Assembly (NCBI GenBank): GCA_027625915.1 | Contig: JANTQA010000076.1 | Span: forward strand, 620,001-684,000 | Direction: 5' to 3' | Source: Anaeramoeba flamelloides | Taxonomy: Eukaryota > Metamonada > Anaeramoebidae | DNA: 64,000 bases | Shown: piece by piece, positions 24,686-36,554 of the stretch | Layout of the letters: each line of letters opens with the position of its first letter | How positions within the stretch are numbered: position 1 is the first letter of the stretch | Notes under the pieces: model-generated | The model's database searches: none | Seen by the model: only the letters and a program-made list of their open reading frames with translations | Told to the model about the DNA's origin: nothing | Translations under genes and position numbers: made by a program

Positions 24686-25803
24686 TATTTTTTTATTTAT
24701 AAATCTTTAGATTTAAATCTCAACAAATGAAAATAATTGAGGTATATATGATTATATAAATGAAAATTTGATCAAATTTTTACAAAATATTCTCAATGAA
24801 ATTTCAATAATAATGTAAAAAAAAATTTCATTCTTTTAAAGTTTGAAAAAAGTTGTTTTATCTTTTTCAAAAAATGAAAAAAAATTTCAATTTTTGAAAA
24901 AAATTTTTTAAGGTACTAATCTCTTATTAAATTTCTTTACCTAATTTAATATAGATTGAGAAAATTTTCTGTCAAGTACTTTTATTTGAAAAAACCTATT
25001 TATTTTCAATATTATACTTATTTCTAGAAAAGGAATACTTATTTAAAAATTGGTCAAAAAAAAAAAATAATAGAGACAAGTCCCTTTAACAAATTGTTTT
25101 GCCTTACCACAAGAATCTTTATAGAAATTTAAAACAAATTAAAATTAAGAATAATTTTTCAATTTTGAGGATAAAAATACAAAATTCCCAAATATCTTTA
25201 AGAAAATAATATATAAGAAAAACCAAATTTTATTTCAGAACAAAAACACAATTTATAAGTAATTAATATTTGCAAATGACTATAAAAATTGAATAAATAC
25301 AATTATACTTCTGAAAAAAATAGCTATATTTTTTTAATGGGTCAAATTAATCAATTTTTTGGTTAACCTAAAGAAATATCTCAAAAAAAATAGAAAAAAA
25401 TAATCCGTACATTAATATTTACTGGTAACAATCAATCTTGTTATTGTATAGTAATGCTGGAAATGGCAATAAAAAGGGTAAAAAATTTTTATAATGTAAG
25501 AAATAAAATCGAATTTAAGAGTTTTCTTTTTTCATAAAAAATGGGAAAAAAAAATTGATCTTAGAAAACAAAATATTCTTTTTATGGGTTTTTGAGTTGA
25601 TCAAAATTTTTTGACTCTTGGTATATACAAAATTTAAAGGTCGAAAATATCACCAATAACACACATTTTAAAATTTTGGCCGGTTGTTGGGGACTGATCC
25701 CTTAACCCTAAAAGTGAAATCTTTTTACTTGTTATTTTTTCAGTTTTACTCTTATTCTTTCTTCGACAAAAATTGAAGAAAGTATTTGTCAATCAACAAT
25801 CTG

Positions 25804-26286
25804 ATGGGTGATTATCAACTTTTTGTCGGTGATCTTGCACAAGGAACTACGGACAACATGCTACGAGAAACATTTGCACGCTTTTATTCCTCTGTAACGT
25901 CTGGAAGAGTAATTCTTGACACGTCGACAGGGCAAACAAAAGGATATGGGTTTGTAAATTTTTCAAATGTAAATGATACACATCGGGCGTTAATTGCCAT
26001 GAACTGGTTCCCTATTAATGGGAAGCCGATTAGAGTTGCCATGGCCCACTCGAAGTCGCAATTGACAGATTCGATGGGTGGATCTGATCAAACTAATTCG
26101 CTTGTCTCTCAGGGAACAAATACCACTGTTTCCATGGAAGAGCTCAGTTCCCATACAGAACATTATGGCGAAATCCTTTATTGCCGAATACCAGAAGGTA
26201 TGGGCTGCGGGTTTGTTCAATTTTCTACACGTGAATCGGCTTATCGCTGTTTAACAGAATTAAATGGAAAGCTTATTGGCTGCTAA
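25804..26286 (+). CDS. RNA-binding protein with one full and one shortened RRM (SECp43/RBP45/Nam8-like)
   Basis: The first RRM runs from residue 4: QLFVGDLAQGTTDNMLRETF (RNP2 is LFVGDL) to KGYGFVNF (RNP1). Its shape, including FARFYSSVTSGRVILDTSTGQ, matches the middle RRM of SECp43/RBP45/Nam8-type proteins. The second RRM shows YGEILYCRIPEGMGCGFVQF and LNGKLIG, typical of their third RRM, then stops at TAA (26284-26286) just before the last strand. The same frame continues after the TAA with PVKTSWGKSQQ, which is exactly the missing strand, to another TAA at 26368-26370. Such proteins bind mRNA or snRNP-linked RNA. The start is ATG 25804; an upstream frame is closed by TGA. No first RRM was found upstream. 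It could be a shortened gene or a recently disabled copy. Confidence 0.7.
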   Translation: MGDYQLFVGDLAQGTTDNMLRETFARFYSSVTSGRVILDTSTGQTKGYGFVNFSNVNDTHRALIAMNWFPINGKPIRVAMAHSKSQLTDSMGGSDQTNSLVSQGTNTTVSMEELSSHTEHYGEILYCRIPEGMGCGFVQFSTRESAYRCLTELNGKLIGC

Positions 26287-26797
26287 CCAGTTAAAACCAG
26301 TTGGGGGAAAAGCCAACAAAAGATTACCACAGTAAGCCAACAACAAAAAGTTAACATTATCCAAATGTAATTTCAATTTTTCTTTCTTTCTTTCTTTCTT
26401 TTTGAAAGTTTTCGATACAAAGGAGCTTTGTTTTTTGTCTTTTTCTTGTTGTTTCCAAATTATTGTTGCTTTTAGGATCTTGTACATTCAAAAACAAAAT
26501 CGAATAATTCAATTTTAAGATTACAGTCATTACGGAGACAATTTTCTCTTTCAAGAAACCAAAATTTTTTGTTCATCTTTATTTTTGGTTGCTCTATTGC
26601 AGATTAAAAACAAATCAGAGTGTATTGTGTTACCAACGATATGCTTTTAAAAAACAACAATGAAAAACGAGTAAAAGATTTGTAAAAAAGTAATTGTGGC
26701 ATCAGTTAATTCCAACATTTAAATCGGGGTTACTTTAGATTTTCATTTTGGACACAATTATTTCAGATTTCGAAGTCTCCCAATTGTGGGTACTTTT

Positions 26798-27038
26798 ATG
26801 CTGTCAATTGAAAAATAAAAAGATCAACATTTTCAGTCAGCTTTACAAAAAAGACAACTCTACAATAATTAAAATTTATAATAAATCGTCAAAGTAACCA
26901 ATTACAAAAAAGAAAAATAATAATTTAAGCTGAGTTTAAGAATGAAAAATTCGAAAGGTTAACTTTGATCCATTTAAAAAATCTTTTTTTGGAAAGCTGA
27001 ATGAAAATTTTGTGACATTTATTTTGGAACAAATAGTA
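26798..27038. mobile_element. Family C MITE
   Basis: Left arm TGCTGTCAATTGAAAAATAA with AAAAAGATCAACATTTTCAG; right arm TTTGGAAAGCTGAATGAAAA through GGAACAAATAGTA. It lies about 430 bases downstream of the RRM gene's second TAA. Confidence 0.7.
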
Positions 27039-27556
27039 GATCCCTTTGAATTTGTTTCTCATAATTTTTTTGATTGTTCAAATGGCCCGTCTCTTAGTCG
27101 AAGAATCATAACAAAATTCAAGCTTTGTCAATTAAAAAAGATTTTAATTGTTGTGGAAAAAAGTTCAACACGATTTTTCATTGGGAACCTTAAAAGAATC
27201 ACAGAAACCTGAAAACGAAAAGTAAAATCAATTAAAAGAAGAAACAAATTAACCTCAAATAATAATCCATTATTTTATTTTCAATCAAGCCAACAAAAAC
27301 AATTTAAATCTACTTTGATATCAAAATTGTAATCATATGGTTTTGGAGATTTCAAAAATAGTCAATTTTTTTCATCAAATTTTTAATTAATTGATCAATC
27401 AAAGAAAAACCCAATACCAAAAGATAGTATTAAAAAAACTGTTATTGTGTTGAATCGTTCAATTTGTCTTTATTTATTTATTTATTTATTCTTTTATTAA
27501 CTGATCTTACTTTTCATTTTCAGGTCCTATTAAGGTTCCCAATTAAAAATCGTGCT

Positions 27557-27960
27557 TACATCTGTTCCCTGGCTACCAAGAAATTTTTTCAATATCAAAT
27601 TTTGGTGTTGGTATAGATTTTTAAAAAGTTGAATATAAGAATAAGAAAGGCCATATTGAAAATAAATTTTTTGAAATGAGTTTATATGAAAAATAAACTT
27701 CTCATGTGATCCAAAAATAATTCATTTTTTTTAGAAAAAATTTTTTGTTCTTTCTCAATGAATTTTTTATGTTTAGAGTCATTTTGGGTTCTAATATTTT
27801 ATTCTTTGAAAATCAGAAAAAATTCTTGGATATTGGCTCATTTAGGAAATTTTTTATTCAATATGAGCATTATTATTCCCATAGTCAACTTTTTAGAAAT
27901 CTATATCAACATCAAAATTTGATATTGAAAAATTTTCACGGTAGCTTTGGATAGACTGTA
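27557..27960. mobile_element. 404-bp palindromic element with long arms
   Basis: The left arm (27557 to about 27690) includes GGCTACCAAGAAATTTTTTC, AATATCAAATTTTGGTGTTG and TTTTTAAAAAGTTGA. The right arm is the inverse: TCAACTTTTTAGAAA, CAACATCAAAATTTGATATT and CACGGTAGC. Ends read TACA and TGTA. The 69-residue frame at 27745-27954 is a by-product of the arm. Confidence 0.65.
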
Positions 27961-28559
27961 ACTTTTTTTCGAGAACGGTAAAGACATTTTTATAAAAATG
28001 TAATCAAAAAATGCTTTAAAAAAGTACGAAAAATAGGTCTATTTAAGAGCCACATTGACAATTCATCAAATAGCCTCAAAACCTTTTGATCCAGTCTCTT
28101 TTAAATCATAAAAGAACGATCTTCAAAATATTCTCCAATTAGGATCAAAAATTCATTTTATGTACTTTTTTTAAAGAAAAATTCACAAGACAATTTTTAG
28201 ATACCTAAACCCGAACACCCTTATTAAGAAACGTAATGAATGAAAAAGAAAAATAACCATGGTTTTCTCGCCTAAAAAAGAGACCATCATTTCAAAACAC
28301 CCTCAATAAACAACTCTAACTTTTAAAAAATCACATTGTATACAAGTTTTTGATCATTGAGCAACTTGAATTGTTCCATTGTCTTCATAAATTATAATAA
28401 TTCTTACAAAGGAATTATGCTTTATTCTTAGTTTTTTTTGGTTTTGGTTCTTTTTGTTTTTTCTTTAGTTGAAGTTCCCAGTAACATCCCTGTGAATAGT
28501 ATTTACTCTATTTGATTTTTCAAAAATGTTGACTCACTCTATAATGTTATTGAAAGATG

Positions 28560-28930
28560 TTTTGTAGAGTTTTATCTCAGATTTTTATCAATAAATTTTC
28601 AATTTTCAATACAAAATTATTTTTTCTAATTTAGCCATATTTTCTTTTTCTTTTTTTTCATTTTTTATCTTTTTCTTCAAAGTTTATTTTATTTTTATTT
28701 TTTTTTCTTTTCTTTTTTCCTTTTCTTTTTTTGATATTTTAAGAAAGCCAAGTTGAAAAAAAAAAAAAAATCTTTGAAAATATGAAAAATATTTAAAAAA
28801 ATCGAGACTATATAATATCTTTTAGTATGAATATAATTATTATCAAAAAATCTTCTTGTTTACCTCTTTTCAATGAACTTTCAACAATAAAAAATACGTA
28901 ATACGTGTTTAAAAAATTGCGATTCAGCCC
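28560..28930 (+). mobile_element. Diverged family H fragment
   Basis: It shares order and spacing with the 29105 copy: a long T-rich stretch, a GAAAAAAAAAAAAA run, then a short GAGACT-TAT block and TATCAAAAAATCTTCTTG. Both ends are worn. Confidence 0.35.
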
Positions 28931-29104
28931 TTTTTATGTTTTTTCTGGTAACTTATTATTAAAACTTATAAATAACCCACCCTTTAATTATTATAAATAT
29001 TTAAAACCCTGATATTTAAAAAATTATAAAAATAAAACATCGGATATCGGAGAATAATTTTTTTTTTTCCAATTTATTATTACAGGTGAGCCACAATTTT
29101 TAAA

Positions 29105-29658
29105 ATATAAACTCTTTTTCAGTCAAAGGTGCCAAGTTTTATGGAATAAATAGAAGGAATCCTATGAATTTTATCCATTATTCTTCTCAAAATAAACTTT
29201 CAATTTTTAGATCATAATAATATTTTCTCATTTTTTGAATTTTTTTTTTGTTTTTTAATTTTGATTTTTTTTTACTTTTCTTTTCTTTTTTTTTTACAAA
29301 TTCAATTTGAAAAAAAAAAAAATGTTTGAAAACTCCAAAAAAACATTACGAAAAGTGAGACTTTGTATTTTCTTTTAAAATCAATACATTTACAATTAAA
29401 AAATCTTATTGTCAAAAATTATAATTACCCAAAGAAGTTGAGAATTTTGCACAAAATGTTTCAAAGAAAGGGGTCAAAAGTTATTTTACATTTTTTTTTT
29501 TTGAAATTTACGGTTTGTGTATATATTCTTTTATGTGGCTCAATCCTAATCTAAAGTTTATTATTTCTCTTATTTCTAAACAATCTTCGTTTGACTGGTT
29601 CTTAAAAATAAAGCGAATTTTTCATTTTTGAATAGGCCACTTTGAGTAAAATGGATTT
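29105..29658 (+). mobile_element. ~550-bp inverted-repeat element (family H)
   Basis: The left end ATAAACTCTTTTTCAGTCAA and the right end CACTTTGAGTAAAATGGATT form imperfect inverted termini. The same termini, inverted, bound the copy at 39759-40318 (ATAAACTCCATTTCACTCAA). The 63-residue frame at 29363-29554 is part of the element. Confidence 0.6.
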
Positions 29659-29689
29659 TATTTTTTTGATAGATACACTAGTGTATATA

Positions 29690-29780
29690 TGTATGTTGTA
29701 GCAAATAGAGTTTTTACATTTTTCGAGATAAATAAAGAGTTTCATGCATTTATCCAAATTTTGGTAATAGTAAATATAAT
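29690..29780. mobile_element. Half copy of family G
   Basis: GTTGTAGCAAATAGAGTTTT through TTATCCAAATTTTGGTAATA matches one arm of the element at 39284-39628. Only one arm is present. It sits between two family H segments. Confidence 0.55.
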
Positions 29781-29794
29781 AATTTTTAAAGAAA

Positions 29795-30330
29795 GCGCAC
29801 AGCCTTAATTTTCTTAAAGTTAATTTTGAGTTTTCAAAATTTTTTTTTTAAATATACTTTTTAAAAAAAAAATACAAAAGAAAAGAAAAAAAAGCTAAAT
29901 ACAAAAAAAAAAAAAATTTACAAAATTAGGAAAAATGATCAAATTTAAAAATTGTAAAAAATAATTTTGATCGAAAAATTGAACATTTATTTTTAGAAGA
30001 TAAATGAATTAAACTCATAGAATTTCTTCTATTTCTCCAATAAAACTAGGATACTTTGACAAGAGTTTTTATTTCAAAAATTTTAATTTCCTAAATAACT
30101 TGTGAAATTTTGCCAGAAACGTTTCAATGAAAAGGGTACAAAAGTTATTTTACATTTTATTTTTTTCGAAAATTTAAGTTTATTCAGGTATTTCTTTTAT
30201 GAATATTAACTCTAATCCGAATTTTCTCATTGATATTATTTTCTCTCAATCATATGTTGGTTGATTGTTTAAAAAAAAACAAATTTATCATTTTTCCTTT
30301 GGGTATCTTTGGGTGTAATGGAGTTTAGAT
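29795..30330. mobile_element. Family H segments in head-to-head arrangement
   Basis: 29795-30078 reads in the orientation of the 39759 copy (CACAGCCTTAATTTTCTTAA, GAATTAAACTCATAGAATTT, CTTTGACAAG). 30079-30330 reads in the opposite orientation (TTTCAATGAAAAGGGTACAA, TTAACTCTAATCCG, TTTGGGTGTAATGGAGTTTA). This looks like two partial copies joined, or a rearranged one. Confidence 0.45.
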
Positions 30331-31118
30331 TAATGTGAAAAAAATTAACAATAGTTCACGAAAATATCTTTTTCAACTCAAAAAATTAAGATTAAAGTTT
30401 TTGTTACAACATCTAAATAATAAAGCACCAGTTACTCCCACCTTTTAGACATTATTTGAAGGTATTATTAAATTGCTAAGTCGATTTTTTAAGAATAAAT
30501 TACAATTAAAACGTTGCTAAATTCATTTTTTTTATTTGAAATAAGTATATTATCTTATTTTATTTAATATTTACAGAAATATTTAATAATATCTACAAAA
30601 AAAAAAAAAAAAATTGGATAATCTACATATTTGCAAAAAGATAATTTAATTTATTGATTTTATTTTAAGTGAAATAATGTTATAATTTTTCTTGAAAAAA
30701 AAAAGAAAAATAAATAATAAGTATATGTAAAATTAAACCCTGAAGTATAAAAAAAAATAAGAGAGCGATGTATTTTTTTTTAAACTCAAACTTTTTATTT
30801 GTAAAAATTTAACTATATAATTCCTCATAATTACCGATAAGAAAAATATTAGAACACTCAAAAATTTAAGATAATACTGTAACCACTGTTGAAAGATTTT
30901 GGGAAATACTGTAGTAATTAGGTAAAGTTTGAAAATTTTCTGATCTTCTTATTTTTAATTGAATTTGGATAAAATAGGAAGCATTTTACGAATAAATTAG
31001 ACTTTAAAAATGTTATTTAAAGTTATTTTAGTAGAGTTTAACCAATTTTTTTTGAGAAGTTGTTAATATCATAAATCCCAAAATATCGCCACGCTCAAGG
31101 ATTTACGATATTGTAAAT

Positions 31119-32078
31119 TTAATTTGGTTCAAGTAACCCAATTATTTGATCAATAGACGGCAAAGAAAAAAGTTCATCAATTTTCCCGTTAAGGTTGGAA
31201 ATTGAAAAAATTCCCTTTCTTTGTTTTAAAACAATATCTAAAATCAAACAATGTTTTTCGTTTTTGGTTCGAAAGAAATCAATACCATTTTTAAAAAAAT
31301 AAAAAATGTTTGGTCTCTTTGTTCTTCCAAAAAATAGAGAAGAGACCATTTATAGAGAAATTTCAAAAGGTGAAAAAAACACATTTACAAATATAAGAAT
31401 TTAATTCAAAAAAAAACATTTTATTTTATTTTTTTTTATTATTTAAGGGAGGAGTTTTTAGTTCCTCTTGTATACACTAATTCCTAAATTTTTATTTAGA
31501 AATTTTTTTAAAGATTTCTAATACTTTTCTTTTCCACTAGGGCTAATAAATTTATGGAGTCTTTTCTATTAATAATATTAATAATATTATTGTTTTTTAA
31601 TATATGAGATATTGGGATTTTTTTTAATTTCAATATCCATATTTTATGAATATTTTCATAGGCTAGGCAGTTCCAGGAAAAAAAAACATTTTCTTTTTGA
31701 AATGTCAAGTCAAGAAATTTTTAGAGGAATGGTTCAAAATCAGTTACTGTTAAGAAAACTCAATATATCAGGGATTTTATGTTTTATTGTTTTCAGTTGT
31801 TTCAAAACAAAAGGGGGATAAAAGAGAAAATCGAAACCCATTGAGAATTTGTATGATGGGGTTTGTCTCTTTATAACGAGATTAAAACAAAAAAAACGGA
31901 AATGATTAAAAAAGCAAAATTTAACTTCAATGTTTACAATGAATCCATTGAAAGAAAAAGATCCTTTGAAGACCAAGTTATCCAAAGTGCCATTAAAAAA
32001 CAACAAATACTTTTTATTTATTCGTTTGTTTTCGTTTATTAGTTTTAGATGTTTGTCAAGTTTTAGATCTCGAGTCAA
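31119..32078 (-). other. Possible unrecognised gene or gene remnant
   Basis: Two minus-strand frames (31740-32078 and 31119-31349) have an ATG and somewhat gene-like codons. The lower one ends ELFSLPSIDQIIGLLEPN. The upper one contains KKYLLFFNGTLDNLVFKG, followed by a possible donor. A foldback repeat (31436-31680) lies between them. I recognise no family and cannot prove a splice path, so treat this as a weak candidate only. Confidence 0.2.
31436..31680. repeat. Foldback repeat family, copy
   Basis: ATTATTTAAGGGAGGAG opens it. TTCTATTAATAATATTAATA, the AATATTATT block and TTTTCATAGGCTAGGCAGTT match the segment at 7680-7820 of the first copy. Confidence 0.5.
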
Positions 32079-32603
32079 AAAATAAATTGCATCTCATATT
32101 GTTTCTTTTGTTCAATAATCACATGTTATTATTTCTCGTTTTGGATCCCCTTCCAGACTCAAAATATGATATTATTCTGGTGCTAAGATTATATTAATCG
32201 TACTTCTTCGAACTCCACAATATCATCTTATATCACTTCGAACAATATCATATTTCTCGTTCTTCCAGGCCAAACTCAGAACATAGCAAAGTGATTGTTT
32301 CCAAATCAAAACAATAAAGACAGGAATATTCAATTTGCTTAAAAATCAAAGTTATCAAGTTATTATTCCAAGTAAATAATAACAGGTCTTTAGAAACAAG
32401 CTAATAACTTTTAAATGGAACTCATCCCTTTCATACTGTAACTTTGAAAAGATAATTTAATCATTAATTGATTGATGTGCTATTAAAATTCAAATATTGA
32501 CGATTATCCCTATCCCTATTATTTGTTTTTTTCCTTTTTACAAAAATGTTATTATTTTTAATGTGTTCATTTGATCCAAAAATCTTTTCCTCACTAATGA
32601 ATG

Positions 32604-32606
<3 letters not shown>

Positions 32607-32633
<27 letters not shown>
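32607..32633. repeat. (TA)n microsatellite
   Basis: An uninterrupted TA run. Similar TA tracts occur near 39736, 40321 and 57855. Confidence 0.9.
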
Positions 32634-32637
<4 letters not shown>

Positions 32638-35570
32638 TAGCCAAAAAGAATTATTACAATCTGAGAAGAAGAAGAAAGAAGAAAAAAATAGCATAAATCA
32701 ACCAACAACAAAAGGAAGTTCTTCGTCCACTTAATGTTCAAGATGAAAATGAATTATATATTGAAATGGAATATGGGAAATTGACATCATCTTTGGGAAT
32801 TACAGTTTCTCTTTTAAATAGTTTTGATTTTTAATTAATATTAAATATAACAGACATGTATTTATATGTGCGTAAATATGCGTAAATATCTAAAATAACT
32901 CAATAATACTCTTTTTGAAAAATACAAAAAAAAAAAAAAAAAGAATCTCAAAAAGAGAAAATAATTTATTGATTAAATTAAAAATTCCAAAAAAAATAAA
33001 AAATTAACATTTTTTGTTTTTGTCAAAATTATTTATCTATATTTTATTTATATCTTTTGAAAAAAAATAAAATATATTCCTAAAAAAATAAACAATTTTT
33101 GAAATAAAATAAATAATTTTTAACAAAAGTGATTATAAAAGGTATTTCCAAAAAAGTGGGGAATTTTTTTTTATATTTCATAAAAAATAATCTTTGTTAG
33201 TGCATATATTCGTTAATTGACAATCACAAATTAAGTTTAATATCAATGAAGATTGGATCGATGACTAAGGTGATTATTTCAAAATAAGTTTGTTGAAATA
33301 TTACCAAAAAATGATTAAAAATATAGTACTTTTTTTGAGAAAAACAATGTGCTACCAATTTCAATAAAAAAACGAAAATATGGAAAGTGTACAAATCATT
33401 TTTTAAACTATCAAATGCAGTTATATATATTTCCTCTATTGGAAAATTTGCCGAGATTAAACAAGTTAGGGAAATTTTTTTTTCTATTTAAAAGAAAATA
33501 ATAAACACCAATTTCATGCCTAAAAAATACCAGATAAAATCGAGATCAGAAAAATTAATATTTTTTATTTATTTAATACAATACTAAAAAAAAAAATTGA
33601 ATTATTATAAAGAATTAATGAATTGTAATCAATGGTTTTGTATTTTTTAAAAAAAATTTAAAGATTGGGTTTTATAAATATATTTTAAAATTAATTTGCT
33701 CCAATTTCGAATAAAAAGCAAAAGTTAAGATTGATTAAAGAATAAATTATTACCATTTAGGATTTTAAAACGAAACTTTAACATTTATATTGTATGTCTA
33801 TTACTTGAAGTTGTTTTATATTGGTCAAAATATTAATTTCAACATAAAAATATTTTTTCCAGCTTTGGTTTCTTTTCTTTTATTTTACTATTTGTTATTA
33901 AAAAAAAAAAAAAAGATATTTTTTTTTTATTTTTTTCATTATTGAAAAATTGTAAATTACACTCTTAATTTCCTTTACTTAAAATTTCCTCAAAGGTAAT
34001 TTAAGTGTAAAATCCTAGATTTCAAAGATTGTTCACGGGAAAGGCACACCCAATTTTTTTTATATTTAAAAAGCAAATAGTTAAAAATTGAAAAGGAAAA
34101 AAAAAAAAAGAAAAAGAAAATCAAAATGTAAAAAATGGTTTTAAGGTTCAAAACCAATGGGTTTTACACTTCAGAACAATCAATATTATTGATCGTTTTT
34201 GTATTTTGGAAATAATCATGATGAGATTTTTTTGAAATGAGAATTTGTGTTTTGTTCGAATGTATCAGAACTAAAAATAAAAAAGAAAAAGATAAATTCA
34301 AAATAAAAATGTTTTCTTACTCCTTCCTATAAAAAAAGATAATAAACAAAAAAGAAAGTACAAAAAAAAAATTTTTTTTTAATTTTTGACAAAATAAGTG
34401 CCTCACTTTTTTTTTTGTCCACTAATTTTTTTCCACAACAGACTTTCGAATGTTATAAATGAGTCTCTTATTAAATTTGATTACCATTGAATAAAAACCA
34501 TATATAATAATTCTATAATTCCTCGATGTTAACTTTTCAAATTCTTTTGAACATTTTCAAAAATAATTTTTCTTTTTTATGTTACTTTTTAAATAGATAT
34601 CAAGTATAACATAGCACTTCTTGGAAAACTCTTTTGAAATACTATTATTTTCCAATTAAAAAATGAAAATTTTAAGTTCACTTTCCAAAATATTTTTACT
34701 ATAACACGACTCCCTTAAATAGAAAAGTAACATTATTTGTTCCTCAAATTCATATTTCTTAAATTCTCATTGACAATTAATTTTGTGTGTTTCACAACAA
34801 GAATAGCACAATCCATTCAAATACTTTCAAGACTTTTTCAAACTTTCAGACTGACAGTCTTCAAGATTTCAGTTTCTGATATTCTTTCATATTTTTTCAA
34901 ATTTTAATTACTTGATAAAAACTTTTTAAAGCCAAAAAAAAGGGTAAAAAATAATAAATTTAAAAAAAGATAACCTTTTGAAATTTAATTGGAATTTTTG
35001 AAAGTTATCAAAAATAAAAATATTTCTGAGCTTTCAATAAACTGAAACTCTTTTTATTAATAACCAAAAAGTATAAAGTTATTTAAATTACATGTTTTTA
35101 AAAGTTTGACTTGGAAAAACTTTTAAAAAGAAAGTTGTTGCATTGTGATCTTGTAATTCCTTTCAAAATTTTATACAATTCCAAAAAAAAACAAAAGTTA
35201 TTTTTAAGGAAAGCAAGTGACAACAATTTTGGGTTATTTTTGTCGTGTTGTTTTTTAAAAATTTTCATTTTTTTCAAACTCATTTAAACGAATTAAGTCA
35301 ATCAACCAACCAAACAAACAAATAAGAAATAACAATTCAGAAAATAAAATAAAAAAAAGTGAATCTAAAGATTATTTTGATTGTAAAGAGTTTAAGTGGA
35401 AATCTATCTGCTTTTTAATAATCCAATTTTTTTTTTTTTTTTGTTTTTCAAAAAAAAGAAAAATCAGCAAGATAAATAAACTCTTTTTAGACAGAAACAA
35501 AAGTAAAAAATCTTTTTGACAGACTTGAGGGACTGTATAATAAGGTTTTGTTGAAATAGGTTTGGTAGAA

Positions 35571-36212
35571 TTAATTGTTTTCATCTCTAAGTGGTGATAT
35601 TTCTCTTGTTTTGAGATCAGTTTTTTTGAATCTTGTTCCTGTTTGTTCCTTTTTTTCATTTTCTGTTCCAATAACAGAGACTGTTAAGCCACTTTTTCTT
35701 GTTTTTGTTTCGTTTCTTCCTCGATTTCTTCCTCGATTGTTTCCGCTATTTGTTTTTTTGTTCACATTTTTTAAGTTGTTAGTTCCCATAGACCAATCAG
35801 CAGAGTCAAAACCTTTGTTGTGCTGTTCACATAAGTTACATTAAGAAAAGAAAAATTCAATAAAAAAAGAGAAAAAGTTAGAAAATCGATTGATTCTTTT
35901 TTTATTTTTTATTTTTTTATGATTTTTTGGGTGCCAAAGTGTTTGTTTTGAAAAAAAACACTTTGTTTCTCAGACTTCGAAAAACCAATTGTAATTACAC
36001 AACCCATGTTTTTTTGTTTTTAGAATCAAAAAAAAAATTTTTAAAAAAAGAAAGGCTTTTTGATGTTTGTTTGTAAAAAGAATGAAATTTACTAAAGATC
36101 CACGAGACAACAAATGAGAAGCAACTTTTCTGTTACCACTTAAATTACCGAATTCAGAACTAATGTCTTCTTCTTGTTTTTGTTCTTTTTTTTGTGGGTT
36201 GAGCTTAGACAT
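35571..36212 (-). CDS. Endosulfine/ARPP19 family protein (PP2A-B55 inhibitor), two exons
   Basis: Model: complement(join(35571..35822, 36093..36212)), 123 residues, close to the 121 of human ENSA. Exon 1 (ATG 36212) encodes MSKLNPQKKEQ and ends HLLSRGSL at a GTAAAT donor, phase 0. Exon 2 opens after CAG with HNKGFDSADWSMG. FDSADW is the family signature: animals have FDSGDY and plants FDSADW. The Ser is the site phosphorylated by Greatwall/Rim15 kinases, which turns the protein into an inhibitor of PP2A-B55 at mitotic entry or quiescence. The preceding FGNLSGNRKVASHLL matches the short conserved segment upstream of the signature. The tail is Asn/Arg/Lys-rich (SGNNRGRNRGRNETKTRKSG), low complexity and probably disordered. 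Neither exon alone looks like a gene, so this is easily missed. A further 3' exon cannot be excluded. Confidence 0.8.
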
Positions 36213-36554
36213 TCAAACAAAGTTTTTGTTATTTTGAAGGGAGAGTTAAGAAAAAATAATAAATTGGCAAAAATGAAACCGAAAATGGATTAATGGGAAA
36301 TTAATTTTTTATCGTCAGCTTAAGGTTTGTGAGTTCGTTTCTTTTTGAAATAAAAGAAAAGTTTTTTCAAACGTAACAACCAAAATGTATGTTTTAATCA
36401 ACTATTAGGGAATTGAAGTTAAAAAGGGAAAAAAGTTCAAAATTGTTTTTAATTGTAAACATAACTGAAAACCAAATGTAAAACCAATTCAAGAAGTGAT
36501 TTATGATATTATTTCAAACCAAATTAACTGAGTCAACTTTGAATTCTTTTTGCT

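Larger units (their letters stand above)
18425..25803. other. Large intergenic region between divergent genes
   Basis: It separates the minus-strand phosphatase from the plus-strand RRM gene, so both promoters should be in it. No gene is supported. It holds a large inverted-repeat element (21385-22200) and two near-identical palindromic MITEs (23156-23354, 24482-24685). The remainder is AT-rich with homopolymer runs, and I see nothing else in it. Confidence 0.6.
26287..35570. other. Intergenic, repeat-rich region
   Basis: No firmly supported gene lies between the RRM gene and the endosulfine gene. It contains a TTTC tetranucleotide run (about 26384-26402), family C (26798-27038), a palindromic element (27557-27960), family H and G elements (28560-30330), a foldback copy (31436-31680), a possible gene remnant (31119-32078) and a TA microsatellite (32607-32633). 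From about 32750 to 35570 I see only AT-rich sequence. Confidence 0.6.

Noticed and set aside
26284-26286. Reassignment of TAA to glutamine as in some ciliates
   Set aside because: The endosulfine, phosphatase and acyltransferase genes all end at TAA at family-typical length, and Gln is written CAA/CAG throughout.
27012-27212. 66-residue plus-strand frame
   Set aside because: It starts inside a family C MITE and has no family likeness.
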